Notes: generated by a model from the letters alone, not told the origin. Positions 1 to 10,806 are shown, counted from the first letter of the stretch. The stretch is 64,000 bases of DNA from Paenibacillus sp. NFR01 (GCF_900111565.1 NZ_FOIK01000001.1:2414882-2478881); one strand, 5' to 3'. A program made the numbers and translations.

Positions 1-1
1 G

Positions 2-1246
2 CAAACCCTTCTGACGGACAGCCGGGTGTATTACACGTTCATCAGTATGACTCCGATGCTCTCGATCGTCGCCGTCTCCGCCGTTTACCGCGGATATTTC
101 CAGGGCCGGCAAAACATGATCCCGTCCGCGCTGTCCTCGGTGCTGGAGTCGCTGATCCGCATCTTTTTCATGTTGTGGTTCTCCTGGCTGCTTTTCCCGA
201 AAGGCATGGCTTACGCTGCCGCCGGGGCGATGCTCGGGGTGACCGTGGGCGAGATCGCAGGGATGCTGGTGCTGCTGCTGCAATATTTTTTTATCGTCAA
301 AAAGGACAAGAGAACCCGTCCCGCATCTGATACCCATTCTTCCGCCCCATTTGCGGAAAAAGCGCCTGCCGGGCAGGGTTCCCTGCTGAAGCGGCTGCTG
401 GCCATCTCCATTCCGGTGACGGCAGGCCGGCTGGTCGGCTCATTCTCCTACCTGCTGGAATCCATCATCACCGCACGAAGTCTGGCGCTGGCCGGTATCG
501 CTACCGCCGCGGCCACCGCACAATACGGGTCACTGCAGGGCATGGTTATCCCGCTTTTGATGCTGCCCGGCGTGCTCAGCTCATCGCTAGCCGTCTCGCT
601 GGTCCCGTCGTTGTCGGAAGCAGCCGCCAAAAAGGATCTTCCGACCATTCACAAGCGGATGCATCAGGCGATGCGGCTTGCGCTTGTCAGCGGTGCCCCT
701 TTTGCCGCCATCATGTACATTCTCTCCGAGCCGCTGTGCACGCTCATGTACGGCAACGCCGATACCGCACCGATGCTGCGGCTGATGGCTCCGTTTGCGC
801 TGTTTCTGTATGTACAGGCCCCGCTGCAGGCTGCCCTGCAGGCGATGGACCGCCCGGGAAGGGCACTGGTCAACACACTGATCGGTGCCGTTGTGAAGAT
901 CGCATTGATATTGACCCTGGCTTCCCGCCCTGAATATGGCATTTACGGCGCGATCATTGCCATTATCGTCAACAGCGTGCTGGTCACGCTCCTGCACGGC
1001 GCCAGCGTAACCCGGCTGATCGCTTTCGCGCCAAGAATCGGCGATCCGATCAAAACCATCGCCGCCATGATTATTATGTCCGCAGGAATGACCTATGTAT
1101 ATGCGCACAACCCCGTCGAAGGCGCGGCTTGGATACAGTTCCTGTTTGCCGCAGCCTGCGGGATTGCTGTTTATTTGGGCATCTGCCTGTTGTCCGGGCT
1201 GATTTCGGTACGCGATCTGGACCGTTTTCCTTTCCGGCGGCGGTGA
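2..1246 (+). CDS. spoVB: SpoVB-type lipid flippase, N-terminus cut off by window edge
   Basis: The frame is open to the left edge, so roughly the first 100 residues are missing (414 codons seen against about 520 usual). It is a multi-pass membrane protein of the MOP/MVF flippase superfamily. RGYFQGRQNMIPSA near the visible N-terminus is the conserved SpoVB/YtgP signature, and a charged loop with KKDKR separates two hydrophobic halves. Family members move lipid-linked peptidoglycan precursors across the membrane; SpoVB is needed for spore cortex. The neighbours match the B. subtilis spoVB-yajC-tgt-queA-ruvBA order. It converges on the DUF421 gene with only nine bases between stop codons and no obvious terminator. 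Confidence 0.85.
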   Translation, partial: QTLLTDSRVYYTFISMTPMLSIVAVSAVYRGYFQGRQNMIPSALSSVLESLIRIFFMLWFSWLLFPKGMAYAAAGAMLGVTVGEIAGMLVLLLQYFFIVKKDKRTRPASDTHSSAPFAEKAPAGQGSLLKRLLAISIPVTAGRLVGSFSYLLESIITARSLALAGIATAAATAQYGSLQGMVIPLLMLPGVLSSSLAVSLVPSLSEAAAKKDLPTIHKRMHQAMRLALVSGAPFAAIMYILSEPLCTLMYGNADTAPMLRLMAPFALFLYVQAPLQAALQAMDRPGRALVNTLIGAVVKIALILTLASRPEYGIYGAIIAIIVNSVLVTLLHGASVTRLIAFAPRIGDPIKTIAAMIIMSAGMTYVYAHNPVEGAAWIQFLFAAACGIAVYLGICLLSGLISVRDLDRFPFRRR

Positions 1247-1255
1247 AGAGGACTA

Positions 1256-2062
1256 CTACCGGTCGTTCCGCGTATCCAAATAAATTTTTCCTTTATGGTC
1301 GATGGAGCAGAGGAACACGTCACGGAAATCGGTGACCCCCCTCTGGCGGATCTGGCTGCGCAGCCAAAACCGGGTTTTTTCAATCATTTCCAGATTGTCA
1401 TCCTGCACTTTGCCGTCCATAATGAGCGGAATCGGCAAGCCTTCATAGCGGATTTTATGCTTGGGCAGCTTGACGGAAGCCATTGATTTTCCTGAACCCG
1501 AGCCTGAACCTGATGAACCGCTTTTATCCGAGGAACCGCCGCCGTTTTGCCCGTTCTTTTCCCCGCCAGAACTGCTGTTGCCGCTTTGATTCGAGGAGGA
1601 GACGCCTTTGTTTTTCTCAATGACGGTGAGCTGTCCGCTGGTTTCGAGAATGGCAAATTCCACATCCGCCGGCGAGTCGATATTTTGTCCGCGCAATTGA
1701 AGCAAAAGATCATCGATATTGTAGCGCTGTCTGCGCATTTCTCTGCGGTGCAGCTTGCCGTCCGATATGAGCACGCTGGGTTTGCCGTCGATAAGCAGCC
1801 GCAATTTGCGGCTTTTCAGGCTGATCTCCGCGACCGCCACTTGGATGACAATGAGCGTAGCCATCGGCACCAGACCGTCATAAATCGGCCGCTCGATATC
1901 TTCGATCACAAAGACGGCGATTTCCGCGATTAAAATGGAGATCGTCAAGTCAAACACCGACAGCTTGCCGATCTCCCGCTTCCCCATAATCCGCATGCTC
2001 AGAAAAATCAGAATGTACATCAGCACGGTCAGAAAGATATGGGCTGTAATATGCTGGAACAT
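1256..2062 (-). CDS. DUF421 (YetF/YrbG-type) membrane protein
   Basis: 268 residues from the ATG at 2062, which has a GGGAGTG ribosome site; an ORF extends further upstream but lacks one. Three N-terminal membrane segments (residues about 8-27, 36-53, 66-80) carry the family motif MRIMGKREIGKLSVFDLTIS. A cytoplasmic beta domain follows, with RRQRYNIDDLLLQLR and a C-terminal MDGK-QDDNL-RQRG segment. An unusual Gly/Ser-rich linker (about residues 163-192) interrupts the cytoplasmic domain. In B. subtilis a DUF421 gene also sits next to spoVB. The molecular role of the family is poorly known; YetF-type proteins are linked to spores and germination. It reads toward spoVB and diverges from the YrzE-like gene. 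Confidence 0.8.
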   Translation of the reverse strand: MFQHITAHIFLTVLMYILIFLSMRIMGKREIGKLSVFDLTISILIAEIAVFVIEDIERPIYDGLVPMATLIVIQVAVAEISLKSRKLRLLIDGKPSVLISDGKLHRREMRRQRYNIDDLLLQLRGQNIDSPADVEFAILETSGQLTVIEKNKGVSSSNQSGNSSSGGEKNGQNGGGSSDKSGSSGSGSGSGKSMASVKLPKHKIRYEGLPIPLIMDGKVQDDNLEMIEKTRFWLRSQIRQRGVTDFRDVFLCSIDHKGKIYLDTRNDR

Positions 2063-2263
2063 ATTTTCAGGGCACTCCCTTTCCGTATTCCGCTCCGGCG
2101 GGCGGAAGAATGTAACCCTATTCTGGCCTGCCTGCCAAGGGAACATTCGGCAAGCCGGCTATAAATTAATGGCAAGGTTCCCATCCGGTACTATTGGGGC
2201 AAGCCCCCCCATACAATGAAATAAATGGATCAAGCTTATCACATATTATTAGGAGGTCATGCC

Positions 2264-2656
2264 ATGCAATTCATCCGGAATCTGTTCTCCTGGAAGCTCT
2301 CCAGTCCTGTCCTGTCCGGATTACTTCGCGCTTTTATGTGGATGCTGCTCGGAGCGCTGGTGCTTTCGTTGCTGCTCTGGGGAAGCGGAATGAGCGAACA
2401 GGATTTGTCGACGTACACTTATATCGTTCACGGTGTCGCCGCCGCTTTCGGCGGACTGGCTGCCGGACGCAAGGCGTCGAGCCGGGGCTGGTATCAAGGC
2501 GCATTGACCGGTATTTTGTACGGCATCATCGTCCTTCTGGTCGGCTTCCTCGCGCTGGACAGTTCTCCGGCGGGAATGGATCTGCTCTGGGTGCTGGCTG
2601 CGGCGGGGATTTCTGCGCTCGGCGGCATGTTTGGGGTAAATTTGCAAAAATACTAG
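2264..2656 (+). CDS. YrzE-like TIGR04086 membrane protein
   Basis: 130 residues from the ATG at 2264, chosen because of the strong AGGAGG site at 2251-2256; an earlier in-frame ATG at 2225 has none. Four hydrophobic segments (about residues 22-42, 56-72, 80-96 and 104-124) with small polar turns such as GGLAAGRKASSRGW match the TIGR04086 family, whose B. subtilis member YrzE lies at the same place between spoVB and yajC. Function unknown; no catalytic motif is visible. Family assignment rests on size, topology and position. Confidence 0.72.
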   Translation: MQFIRNLFSWKLSSPVLSGLLRAFMWMLLGALVLSLLLWGSGMSEQDLSTYTYIVHGVAAAFGGLAAGRKASSRGWYQGALTGILYGIIVLLVGFLALDSSPAGMDLLWVLAAAGISALGGMFGVNLQKY

Positions 2657-2737
2657 AAACGGAATGTCCCGCCCATGAACCGGCTCTGAAAATATGTTAC
2701 ACTGGGGATAGTTCTATTACATGTACCTCCGGGGGGC

Positions 2738-3583
2738 TTGGTTTTGCTGTATCATTCTATGAATATGATCGTGATCTTCACCGTCATTACCGTTACGCTG
2801 CTGATCGGGATCGGCGCACGGCGCAATCCGCTGCTAGCGCTTAAGGAGCTGCTGCGGGAGCTGCTGCGTTCTTACAAATTTCTTCTGGTCGCTGCAGGAA
2901 TGGTGAGCGTGCTCGCGTTCAACAAATATGAGATGACGATCGAACGGAAAATGCATCTCGCATCCGACTTTACGCCATTTGTCTTCGGCCTTGAGGGGCA
3001 TTTTGTCCGCACAGTCCAGGAACTGTTTGTTACCCCATGGCTGACGCCGATTATCGTCTTCTTTTACATCTATATGCTTCAGTCGGTACTGGCCGCCTCG
3101 CTGGGCGTGTATTTGCTTGACCAGAACCGCGTAATGCTGTACGCAACTTGTTATGCGATTATTCTCAACTATGCCATCGCGATTCCGTTCTTTCTATATT
3201 ATCCGGTGAACGAGGTATGGTCCTATGCGCCTGCGGGCGTCCGCTTCGTGATGCTCGATGTCTTCCCGCGTTTCGAACAGGAATACCGGCCGCTGTCCGG
3301 TCTGGATAACTGTTTTCCGAGCCTGCATACGGCCATTTCGGTGTCCACGGCCATTCTGGCTTGGCGTTCCGGGAACCGCCGCTGGGCGGCCATTGCAACT
3401 CTCTCTGCTTCAATGATCGTATTCGGCATCTTCTATCTCGGCATCCACTGGCTGGGCGATATGATCGGCGGTCTGCTCCTGGCCGTGTTGTCAACCTCCG
3501 TCGCCGTACCGCTTGCCAGACGGACGCTGCGCGGCGGAGAAGAGACGCTTACCCTGCGCCAGCGTGCAACGGATGCTTCCTGA
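2738..3583 (+). CDS. PAP2/Aur1-like membrane phosphatase
   Basis: About 281 residues with several membrane segments. The phosphatase core is visible: EYRPLSGLDNCFPSLHTA holds the C2 motif (PSxH), and FYLGIHWLGDMIGGLL holds the C3 histidine and aspartate. This places it in the PAP2_3 (inositol phosphotransferase/Aur1-like) branch, which acts on lipid phosphates or headgroups at the outer membrane face; the substrate is unknown. The start is uncertain. A TTG at 2738 lies directly after a GGGGGG run, a TTG at 2744 is better spaced from it, and an ATG lies at 2759. It sits between the YrzE-like gene and yajC, where B. subtilis has no such gene. Confidence 0.75.
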   Translation: MVLLYHSMNMIVIFTVITVTLLIGIGARRNPLLALKELLRELLRSYKFLLVAAGMVSVLAFNKYEMTIERKMHLASDFTPFVFGLEGHFVRTVQELFVTPWLTPIIVFFYIYMLQSVLAASLGVYLLDQNRVMLYATCYAIILNYAIAIPFFLYYPVNEVWSYAPAGVRFVMLDVFPRFEQEYRPLSGLDNCFPSLHTAISVSTAILAWRSGNRRWAAIATLSASMIVFGIFYLGIHWLGDMIGGLLLAVLSTSVAVPLARRTLRGGEETLTLRQRATDAS

Positions 3584-3644
3584 ATAGCTCCGTAAAAGTT
3601 TGTACATTCATTCATTTGTACATTCATAAAATGACGGGAACCGC

Positions 3645-3686
3645 AAAAAAGCAGCCGATCCGGATGATCCGGGTCGGCTGCTTTTG
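3645..3686. terminator. Bidirectional terminator between PAP2 gene and yajC
   Basis: GCAGCCGA and TCGGCTGC form a stem with an inner CCGGA/TCCGG pair. Read leftward it ends in TTTTTT, serving the yajC operon; read rightward it ends in TTTT, serving the PAP2 gene. Confidence 0.85.
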
Positions 3687-3697
3687 GGTTTATGCGG

Positions 3698-4009
3698 TTA
3701 CTCTTTGGCGGCTTCTTGCACTACCGCGTGACTGATGGAGCCGCGGTCAAACGTCAGCTTTGTCACGTCATTGACGCGGAGCACGCAGATGTCGTCCGAG
3801 ATCTCCATAATCGTGCCGTGCAGGCCTCCGATGGTTACCACCTTGTCGCCCTTTTTCAAAGCCTTGAGCATCGAGTTCCGGGTTTTCGTCTTCTTTTGCT
3901 GTGGACGAATAAGCAGGAAGTAGAACACCACAAACATAAGGACAAACGGACCTACGAGGCCGAGAATGCTGCCTGTGCCGCCCGAATTGGCTGCTGCAAA
4001 TTGAAACAT
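3698..4009 (-). CDS. yajC: YajC, Sec translocase accessory subunit
   Basis: 103 residues from the ATG at 4009, preceded by an AAGGGGGGAAAG ribosome site; a longer frame starts at 4048 without one. A single membrane anchor (PFVLMFVVFYFLLIRPQQKK) is followed by a small soluble domain with the YajC signature KGDKVVTIGGLHGTI. YajC associates with SecDF next to SecYEG and assists protein export. It is the last gene of the ruvCAB-spoIID-queA-tgt operon and is followed by a strong terminator. Confidence 0.93.
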   Translation of the reverse strand: MFQFAAANSGGTGSILGLVGPFVLMFVVFYFLLIRPQQKKTKTRNSMLKALKKGDKVVTIGGLHGTIMEISDDICVLRVNDVTKLTFDRGSISHAVVQEAAKE

Positions 4010-4057
4010 GTTGCTTTCCCCCCTTTCAAAAAATACAATCAAGCACAACCCCGTATT

Positions 4058-5215
<1,158 letters not shown>

Positions 5216-6244
5216 TTAATAAATGAACATGGCGTCGCCGAAGCTGAAAAAGCGGTAGCTCTCGGCAATCGCTTCCCGATAAGCCGCAAGCACATGCTCC
5301 CGGCCGGCCAAAGCGCTAACCAGCATCACGAGCGTCGATTTCGGCAGGTGGAAGTTCGTAATCAAAGCGTTGACTACGGTGAAGTCATATCCGGGATAAA
5401 TGAAGATATCCGTCCACCCGCTGCAGGCTTCCAGCGCTTTGCCCTGAAATTGCTGCCCCGCCGTCTCCAGCGTGCGGCAAGACGTAGTACCGACGGCAAT
5501 GATCCGTCCGCCTCTCGCCCTTGCTTCATTAATAATATCCGCCGTCTCCTGCGAAATTTCGAAATATTCGGCGTGCATCACATGCTCTTCGACCTTGTCC
5601 ACTGACATCGGCCGGAAAGTCCCCAGACCGACATGCAGCGTAATATAGGCGATGTTAACGCCTTTGTCCGCAATCTGCGCCAGCAATTCTTCCGTAAAAT
5701 GCAGCCCGGCAGTCGGTGCGGCGGCCGAACCTTCCTGGCGGGCGTATACGGTCTGATACCGTTCGCGGTCTTCCAGCGTCTCTTTGATGTAAGGCGGCAG
5801 GGGCATGGTACCGAGCCGGTCCAGAATCTCCTGGAAGATTCCCTGGTAGATAAAACGCAGCGTCCGGCCGCCCATATCGGACTCATCCTCGATAACGGCC
5901 CGCAGTTCGTCGCCGAAAACGATGACCGCGCCGGTTTTTAGCTTTTTCCCCGGTTTGACCAGCGCTTCCCAGCGGTCTTCCCCCAGATTCTTGAGCAGCA
6001 GTACCTCCGCCTTCGCCCCGGTATCTTCCTTAACGCCGAACAGCCGGGCGGGTATGACCCGCGTATCGTTGAGCACCAGCGTATCGCCGGGCTGAAATTG
6101 ATCCAGAATATCGGTAAAATGGCCGTGCCGCAGCTGCCCGTCCGCCTTGTTCAGCATCAGCAGCCTGGAAGCGCTGCGCTCCTGAAGCGGGGTCTGGGCA
6201 ATCAGCTCCTCCGGCAATTCGAAATCGTAATCATCTACGTTCAT
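5216..6244 (-). CDS. queA: SAM:tRNA ribosyltransferase-isomerase
   Basis: 342 residues. QueA transfers and isomerises the ribosyl group of S-adenosylmethionine onto preQ1-tRNA, giving epoxyqueuosine. The N-terminus [17 protein letters not shown], the [16 protein letters not shown] block, [12 protein letters not shown] and the C-terminal [15 protein letters not shown] are hallmark QueA segments. It is followed closely by tgt and preceded, nine bases away, by the SpoIID-like gene. Confidence 0.97.
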   Translation of the reverse strand: MNVDDYDFELPEELIAQTPLQERSASRLLMLNKADGQLRHGHFTDILDQFQPGDTLVLNDTRVIPARLFGVKEDTGAKAEVLLLKNLGEDRWEALVKPGKKLKTGAVIVFGDELRAVIEDESDMGGRTLRFIYQGIFQEILDRLGTMPLPPYIKETLEDRERYQTVYARQEGSAAAPTAGLHFTEELLAQIADKGVNIAYITLHVGLGTFRPMSVDKVEEHVMHAEYFEISQETADIINEARARGGRIIAVGTTSCRTLETAGQQFQGKALEACSGWTDIFIYPGYDFTVVNALITNFHLPKSTLVMLVSALAGREHVLAAYREAIAESYRFFSFGDAMFIY

Positions 6245-6253
6245 CGTGTATCT

Positions 6254-8353
6254 TCATTCCTTACTTATAGTAACGTTATTAAAATAGTGTTGCAAAATCT
6301 GCTTGTAATCATACCCCTGATCCGCCATGCCTTTGGCGCCCCATTGCGATAATCCGAGGCCGTGGCCGTTCCCCCAGCCGATGAAATAGAACCCGGCCGC
6401 GCCGGTTACAGCTCTGGCGGAATCTGCCCCCATGACCACGGTTCCGCTTGCCGAAGCGGATACTTTGCCCGCAGCGGACAGGACGGCGGCCGGTTGGGCG
6501 CTGCCCACAGATGCGGTAGTGCCTCCCGCGCCTAGTACAGTATAACTGCCGGCCGGCACAATATCAAACAAGGTGCTAGGCAGGCCGCCGAAGGCGGAAC
6601 GGAACAAATCCGGATATTTTACCTGTAAAATCTCTCCGTTGGCCTTGATTTGCGTAGGCCGTCCAGACGGGCCGCGCTGGGTGATTTGCAGCGTGGCAAT
6701 GTTCGAAGGCAGCGTGCCCGATACTTTGCCGGACAGGCTCTTCAGCAGATCGGCGGAAGAATAGGGACCTTTAATCCAGCTGTAGCTGCCGGATTCGAAT
6801 ACCGTATCCAGCACCACAGCCTGTTCACCCGTATTGAGCTTGCCGACCGGAGACGCCGAATTGTCGATAATCGGCAGCGGACGGACGTTCACGTCCGAGG
6901 TCGTGGCAATGGCAAGCGCCAGCCCTCCCGAATTTTTGGCGCCGGTCAATTTGATATTATCCTCTCTGGCATAGCCGGAAGCGCCGCCGGATAACTGCAG
7001 GTAATACCATTTCTTGGTCGCTGCAGCTGCGGCATCTCCGGAGCTGTCCACGCTTACGAACGTAGTCCCCCCGCCGTTCCATACTTCGGTTGGATCGGCC
7101 GTTACGCCGCCGGCATTGGCGGAGAAGACGGCTTCAACCACTTTGCCGCCGCTGAGCAGCACTTCGCCGGCGGTCGCGTCGACCGCCTTCGTGATGGACG
7201 GGGCTTCGGTGCCGATGCCGTTATAAACCTGGCTGAGCGTGGTGTCGACGACGCTCGCGATATCAAACCGGTTGCCTTGGGCCAGTGCATAACTGCGGGC
7301 GGCAACCGCCTGTGCTTTCAACGCCGCTTCCGGCCAGCTTGAGGATACTTCTCCCCCGACTACCGAATATAAATATTGTTCCAGCGGCACGATATTTACG
7401 ACCGACAAGGAACCATTCAAACTGCTAAGTTCCAGATCGCCGCGGTACGTCCGTTTGGATCGTTCTTCCATCTTAATGCCTGCAGCGTTGCCGGAAGCGA
7501 AGAACTTGGCCCCCGTACCCGATACGCTGTAGTGGAAAGCCTGACCCTCGCTGGTCCAGTCCATCCCGGCATCGGTGCGGAGTATCAGCCCGGCCGTGCC
7601 GGCAGCGACCGGAGCGAAGGCATACTGCGGCAGCGCCGCGGCGGCTGCCGTCTGCAGAGCGGCGAGCTCGCTGTCGCTGGCGGCGTCGCCGACCCATATT
7701 TGGGTCACCGCGCTGCCGTCCGCGCCGGCGGCCATGACCTTCCAGGCGTCGAAGCCGGCCGCCGTAATGGCGCCAAGCGCGGCAGAGGCTTCCTGCGCGC
7801 TGGCAAACGGCCCGGCGGCCAGGTGTTTGACGCCTCTCACCGCCGGCGTCTGCTCCGCCGGCAGGGTTAGGCCCGCTTTAAGCACGCGGGCCAGTCCGTC
7901 CTTCGCCGCGCTTTCGCTCGCATACGGACCGGTATACAGCTGGTACACGCTGCTTCCGCCGCGCGAAGCGACAAACAGCTGCGGCTTGTCCGCGGTGGCG
8001 TTCAGTTTCTTTGCAGCGTCGGCCGCCGCCTGCCAGGTCGGGCTGTCCATCACCTTGACCTTGTAGCCGTCCAGGCTGACCCGGATGCGGTCACCGGCGG
8101 GAACCGCGGCAAGCGCCGTGCCGCCCTGAACCGCCGCCAGATTAAATGGCGCCGCCGATTGCAGCGTCACCTGCGGCGTCGTCGATTTATATTTGCTGCC
8201 GATATCGGCGTACAGTGCAACACGGATCGTCGCCGCCGAGTCGGCGCGGGATTGTCCATAAGGAACGAGCAGGCTTCCCGTCAGCAGGGCCGCAGCCAGC
8301 AGCCCGCGGCCAAGGCGCCCCCACCCAGTTACTGTCCATTTCGCTTGCTTCAT
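6254..8353 (-). CDS. SpoIID/LytB-domain secreted protein with SPOR-like repeats
   Basis: 699 residues from the ATG at 8353, which is nine bases behind AGGAGG; the ATG at 8359 would leave only three. It has a signal peptide (GLLAAALLTGSLLVPYGQSRA). Next comes a region with two SPOR-like repeats (VYQLYTGPYASESAA, KHLAAGPFASAQEA). The SpoIID domain follows, with VPLEQYLYSVVGGEVSSSWP and AVAARSYAL in its first half and GHGLGLSQWGAKGMADQGY at the C-terminus. SpoIID enzymes are lytic transglycosylases acting on denuded glycan strands during engulfment. It is about twice the length of SpoIID itself and lies between queA and ruvB, so it is probably a paralogue, perhaps LytB-like. Confidence 0.85.
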   Translation of the reverse strand: MKQAKWTVTGWGRLGRGLLAAALLTGSLLVPYGQSRADSAATIRVALYADIGSKYKSTTPQVTLQSAAPFNLAAVQGGTALAAVPAGDRIRVSLDGYKVKVMDSPTWQAAADAAKKLNATADKPQLFVASRGGSSVYQLYTGPYASESAAKDGLARVLKAGLTLPAEQTPAVRGVKHLAAGPFASAQEASAALGAITAAGFDAWKVMAAGADGSAVTQIWVGDAASDSELAALQTAAAAALPQYAFAPVAAGTAGLILRTDAGMDWTSEGQAFHYSVSGTGAKFFASGNAAGIKMEERSKRTYRGDLELSSLNGSLSVVNIVPLEQYLYSVVGGEVSSSWPEAALKAQAVAARSYALAQGNRFDIASVVDTTLSQVYNGIGTEAPSITKAVDATAGEVLLSGGKVVEAVFSANAGGVTADPTEVWNGGGTTFVSVDSSGDAAAAATKKWYYLQLSGGASGYAREDNIKLTGAKNSGGLALAIATTSDVNVRPLPIIDNSASPVGKLNTGEQAVVLDTVFESGSYSWIKGPYSSADLLKSLSGKVSGTLPSNIATLQITQRGPSGRPTQIKANGEILQVKYPDLFRSAFGGLPSTLFDIVPAGSYTVLGAGGTTASVGSAQPAAVLSAAGKVSASASGTVVMGADSARAVTGAAGFYFIGWGNGHGLGLSQWGAKGMADQGYDYKQILQHYFNNVTISKE

Positions 8354-8404
8354 GCCCATGTTCCTCCTGATCGTAAGTTGGATTATGAGTTCGGTTGCGG
8401 TAAC

Positions 8405-9412
8405 CTATTCGCGCGCCGGCGGCAGCGGCAGCCCCAAGTGGGCGTAAGCCGCCGGCGTGGCCACCCGGCCGCGCGGCGTCCGCTGCAGAAAGCCGATCTG
8501 CAGCAAATACGGCTCGTACACATCCTCGATCGTCTGGCTTTCTTCGCCGATGGTCGCAGCAATCGTATCGAGCCCGACCGGACCTCCGCGGAATACCGTA
8601 ATCATCGATTGAAGCATTTTGTGGTCGATGCTATCCAGGCCGCGCGGGTCCACCTGCAGCCGCTTCAGCGCTTCCTCGGCCAGCCCGGGCGTAATGATGC
8701 CGTCGCCGCGCACCTGCGCGAAATCGCGCACCCGCTTCAGCAGGCGATTGGCGATCCGCGGCGTTCCGCGCGAACGCAGGGCGATCGCTTCCGCCGCATC
8801 GCCCAGAATTTCGATGCCAAGCAGCTCGGCATTGCGGGATACGATGAAGCTAAGTTCCTCGACACGGTAATACTCCAGCCGGCTGACAACCCCGAAGCGG
8901 TCGCGCAGCGGAGCGGACAGCAGCCCGGCCCGCGTCGTGGCGCCGATCAGCGTGAACGGCGGCAGGTCAAGCCGGACCGAGCGCGCGCTCGGTCCCTTGC
9001 CGATCATGATATCCAGCGCGGAATCCTCCATCGCCGGATACATGACCTCCTCCACCGTACGGTGCAGCCGGTGGATTTCGTCGATAAAAAGCACGTCGCC
9101 TTCCTGCAGATTGGTCAGCAGCGCGGCAAGATCGCCCGGCCGTTCAATGGCCGGACCGGAGGTGGTCCGAAGGTTGACGCCAAGCTCGTTGGCGATAATA
9201 TTCGCCAGCGTCGTTTTCCCTAGCCCCGGCGGACCGTACAGAAGCACGTGATCCAGCGCTTCGCTGCGCATTTTGGCCGCTTCGATATAGACCTTCAGGT
9301 TCTCCTTCACCTGGTTTTGTCCGATATATTCTGCAAGATAACGCGGACGGAGGCTCAGCTCCGCCGCCTGCTCGTCCATCATCAGATTTGCCGAGATGAT
9401 CCGCTCATCCAT
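8405..9412 (-). CDS. ruvB: RuvB Holliday junction branch-migration motor
   Basis: 335 residues, full length. An AAA+ ATPase with Walker A GPPGLGKT (residues 60-67), Walker B LFIDEIHR, sensor 1 GATTRAG, and an arginine finger near RDRFG. The C-terminal winged helix carries [13 protein letters not shown]. It forms hexamers that pump DNA through the RuvA-bound four-way junction. It follows ruvA in the operon after 29 bases. Confidence 0.98.
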   Translation of the reverse strand: MDERIISANLMMDEQAAELSLRPRYLAEYIGQNQVKENLKVYIEAAKMRSEALDHVLLYGPPGLGKTTLANIIANELGVNLRTTSGPAIERPGDLAALLTNLQEGDVLFIDEIHRLHRTVEEVMYPAMEDSALDIMIGKGPSARSVRLDLPPFTLIGATTRAGLLSAPLRDRFGVVSRLEYYRVEELSFIVSRNAELLGIEILGDAAEAIALRSRGTPRIANRLLKRVRDFAQVRGDGIITPGLAEEALKRLQVDPRGLDSIDHKMLQSMITVFRGGPVGLDTIAATIGEESQTIEDVYEPYLLQIGFLQRTPRGRVATPAAYAHLGLPLPPARE

Positions 9413-9441
9413 GTTTGTTCACTCCCAATTCCCCGAAGGCT

Positions 9442-10065
9442 TTATTTCGCCACATACAAAAGGCCCAGCGCCTTCTTCATCAGCACGTCCACCGGACCGG
9501 TGTCCGTGCCCTCTTTCTTCATCGTCAGCCATACCTTATCCAGCTCCGCTTCCGTATAGCCGAGCGCCTTGAGGCCGTCTCTGGCTTCCTGCCAGGCCAG
9601 GCCTTCGCCTCTTTTCTCCTCTTCCGGAACCGCAAACAGTCCGGTCTGCATCGCCGCGGCGAAGCCGAGACCGTCCAGCTTGTCGCGCAGATCGAGAATC
9701 ATGCGCTGCGCCGTTTTTTTGCCAATGCCCGGGAGCTTCGTCAGGAACGTGATATTCTCCTGATAAATCGCCGAGATCAGCTGGTCCGGCGTGCCGCCGG
9801 TAAGAATGCCGAGCGCGACGCGCGGCCCAATGCCGGATACCTCGATCAGCTTGCGGAACAGGCGCTGCTCCTCGCGGGTGACGAATCCGAACAGATGGGT
9901 CGCATCCTCGCGCGTCTGATAATGGATATAAATCGTGACCGGCCCTTCGCTTTTGGCAAATGCATACGGATTCGGGCAAAAGACGCGGTAGCCTACCCCG
10001 TTCACGTCAACAACAACATATTCCGGCTCCAGATGGACAACCGGTCCTCTCAAGAAATCGATCAT
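9442..10065 (-). CDS. ruvA: RuvA Holliday junction-binding subunit
   Basis: 207 residues. The N-terminal OB fold begins MIDFLRGPVVHLEPEYVVVD, the tandem helix-hairpin-helix region contains GIGPRVALGIL and PGIGKKTAQRMILDL, and the C-terminal helix domain that contacts RuvB starts near residue 160. Its start overlaps the end of ruvC by four bases, so the two are probably translationally coupled. Confidence 0.98.
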   Translation of the reverse strand: MIDFLRGPVVHLEPEYVVVDVNGVGYRVFCPNPYAFAKSEGPVTIYIHYQTREDATHLFGFVTREEQRLFRKLIEVSGIGPRVALGILTGGTPDQLISAIYQENITFLTKLPGIGKKTAQRMILDLRDKLDGLGFAAAMQTGLFAVPEEEKRGEGLAWQEARDGLKALGYTEAELDKVWLTMKKEGTDTGPVDVLMKKALGLLYVAK

Positions 10066-10565
10066 TTTCGCAATACCTCGTTTAATTTGGAATTAAGGCT
10101 GACCGAATGGGCATGGCAGACCGCCACTGCGAGCGCATCCGCCACATCGTCCGGCTTCGGCACTGCCGACAGCTTGAGCAGCAGCTTGACCATTTCCTGC
10201 ACCTGTTTCTTCTCCGCCTTGCCGTAGCCGACTACCGCCTGCTTGACCTGAATCGGCGTATACTCCGAGATCCGCAGGCCGCGCTGCACGGCGGCGAGCA
10301 CGACCACCCCGCGGGCCTGGGCGACCGGCAGCGCCGTCGTCACGTTGCGGCTGAAGAACAGCTTCTCCAGCGCAATCTCTTCCGGCTCGTAGCGGTCGAT
10401 CAGCTGTACGATCCCGTCATACACATGCATCAGTCGCTCCGCCTCCGGCGTATGCGCTTCGGTCTGGATGCTGCCGTACTGCACCGGCGTTAATTTATTT
10501 CCCTGCTTATCCACAAAACCGAAGCCGACGATCGCCAGCCCCGGGTCAATTCCCAAAATGCGCAA
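10062..10565 (-). CDS. ruvC: RuvC Holliday junction resolvase
   Basis: 167 residues with the RNase H-like resolvase fold. The acidic residues are Asp7 in LGIDPGLA, the glutamate in EIALEKLFF, and the paired aspartates in KPDDVADALAVA. The start is a TTG at 10565 behind GGGGAGAGGG. It is first in the operon, next to ruvA. B. subtilis has no RuvC and uses RecU, so this arrangement points to a lineage that has kept ruvCAB. Confidence 0.96.
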   Translation of the reverse strand: MRILGIDPGLAIVGFGFVDKQGNKLTPVQYGSIQTEAHTPEAERLMHVYDGIVQLIDRYEPEEIALEKLFFSRNVTTALPVAQARGVVVLAAVQRGLRISEYTPIQVKQAVVGYGKAEKKQVQEMVKLLLKLSAVPKPDDVADALAVAVCHAHSVSLNSKLNEVLRK

Positions 10566-10649
10566 AAGCCCTCTCCCCTTCAGCAGGCGTCTTCCCGCCT
10601 GATTCCTGCTATGTCCCGCTGAAAGCGAACATATGTATTCCTTCTTCCC

Positions 10650-10658
10650 ATTATAGCA
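10650..10658 (-). promoter_or_regulatory. Extended -10 promoter of the ruvC operon
   Basis: Read leftward, TGCTATAAT is a perfect -10 box with the extended TGn element, about 85 bases before ruvC. No good -35 box is seen 17 bases upstream, which is common for extended -10 promoters. Confidence 0.6.
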
Positions 10659-10733
10659 AAAAAATCACTAGGGGGGCACAACAAAATGCCCTCATGTGAG
10701 CAGGAACAAAACCGCCGAAAAGTCCGTAAACGC

Positions 10734-10775
10734 AAAAAGAGCAGGAACCCCCGCTAACGGGATCATTCCTGCTCT
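10734..10775 (-). terminator. Terminator of bofC
   Basis: AGAGCAGGAA and TTCCTGCTCT form a 10-bp stem followed, leftward, by TTTTT. It lies 31 bases after the bofC stop and separates bofC from ruvC. Confidence 0.85.
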
Positions 10776-10806
10776 GTCCTTCTTTCAACCTTGCCGCCGA
10801 ACCTCA

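Noticed and set aside
587..1108. 173-codon leftward frame opposite spoVB
   Set aside because: Shadow of the flippase gene; His/Arg/Gln-rich and without a ribosome site.
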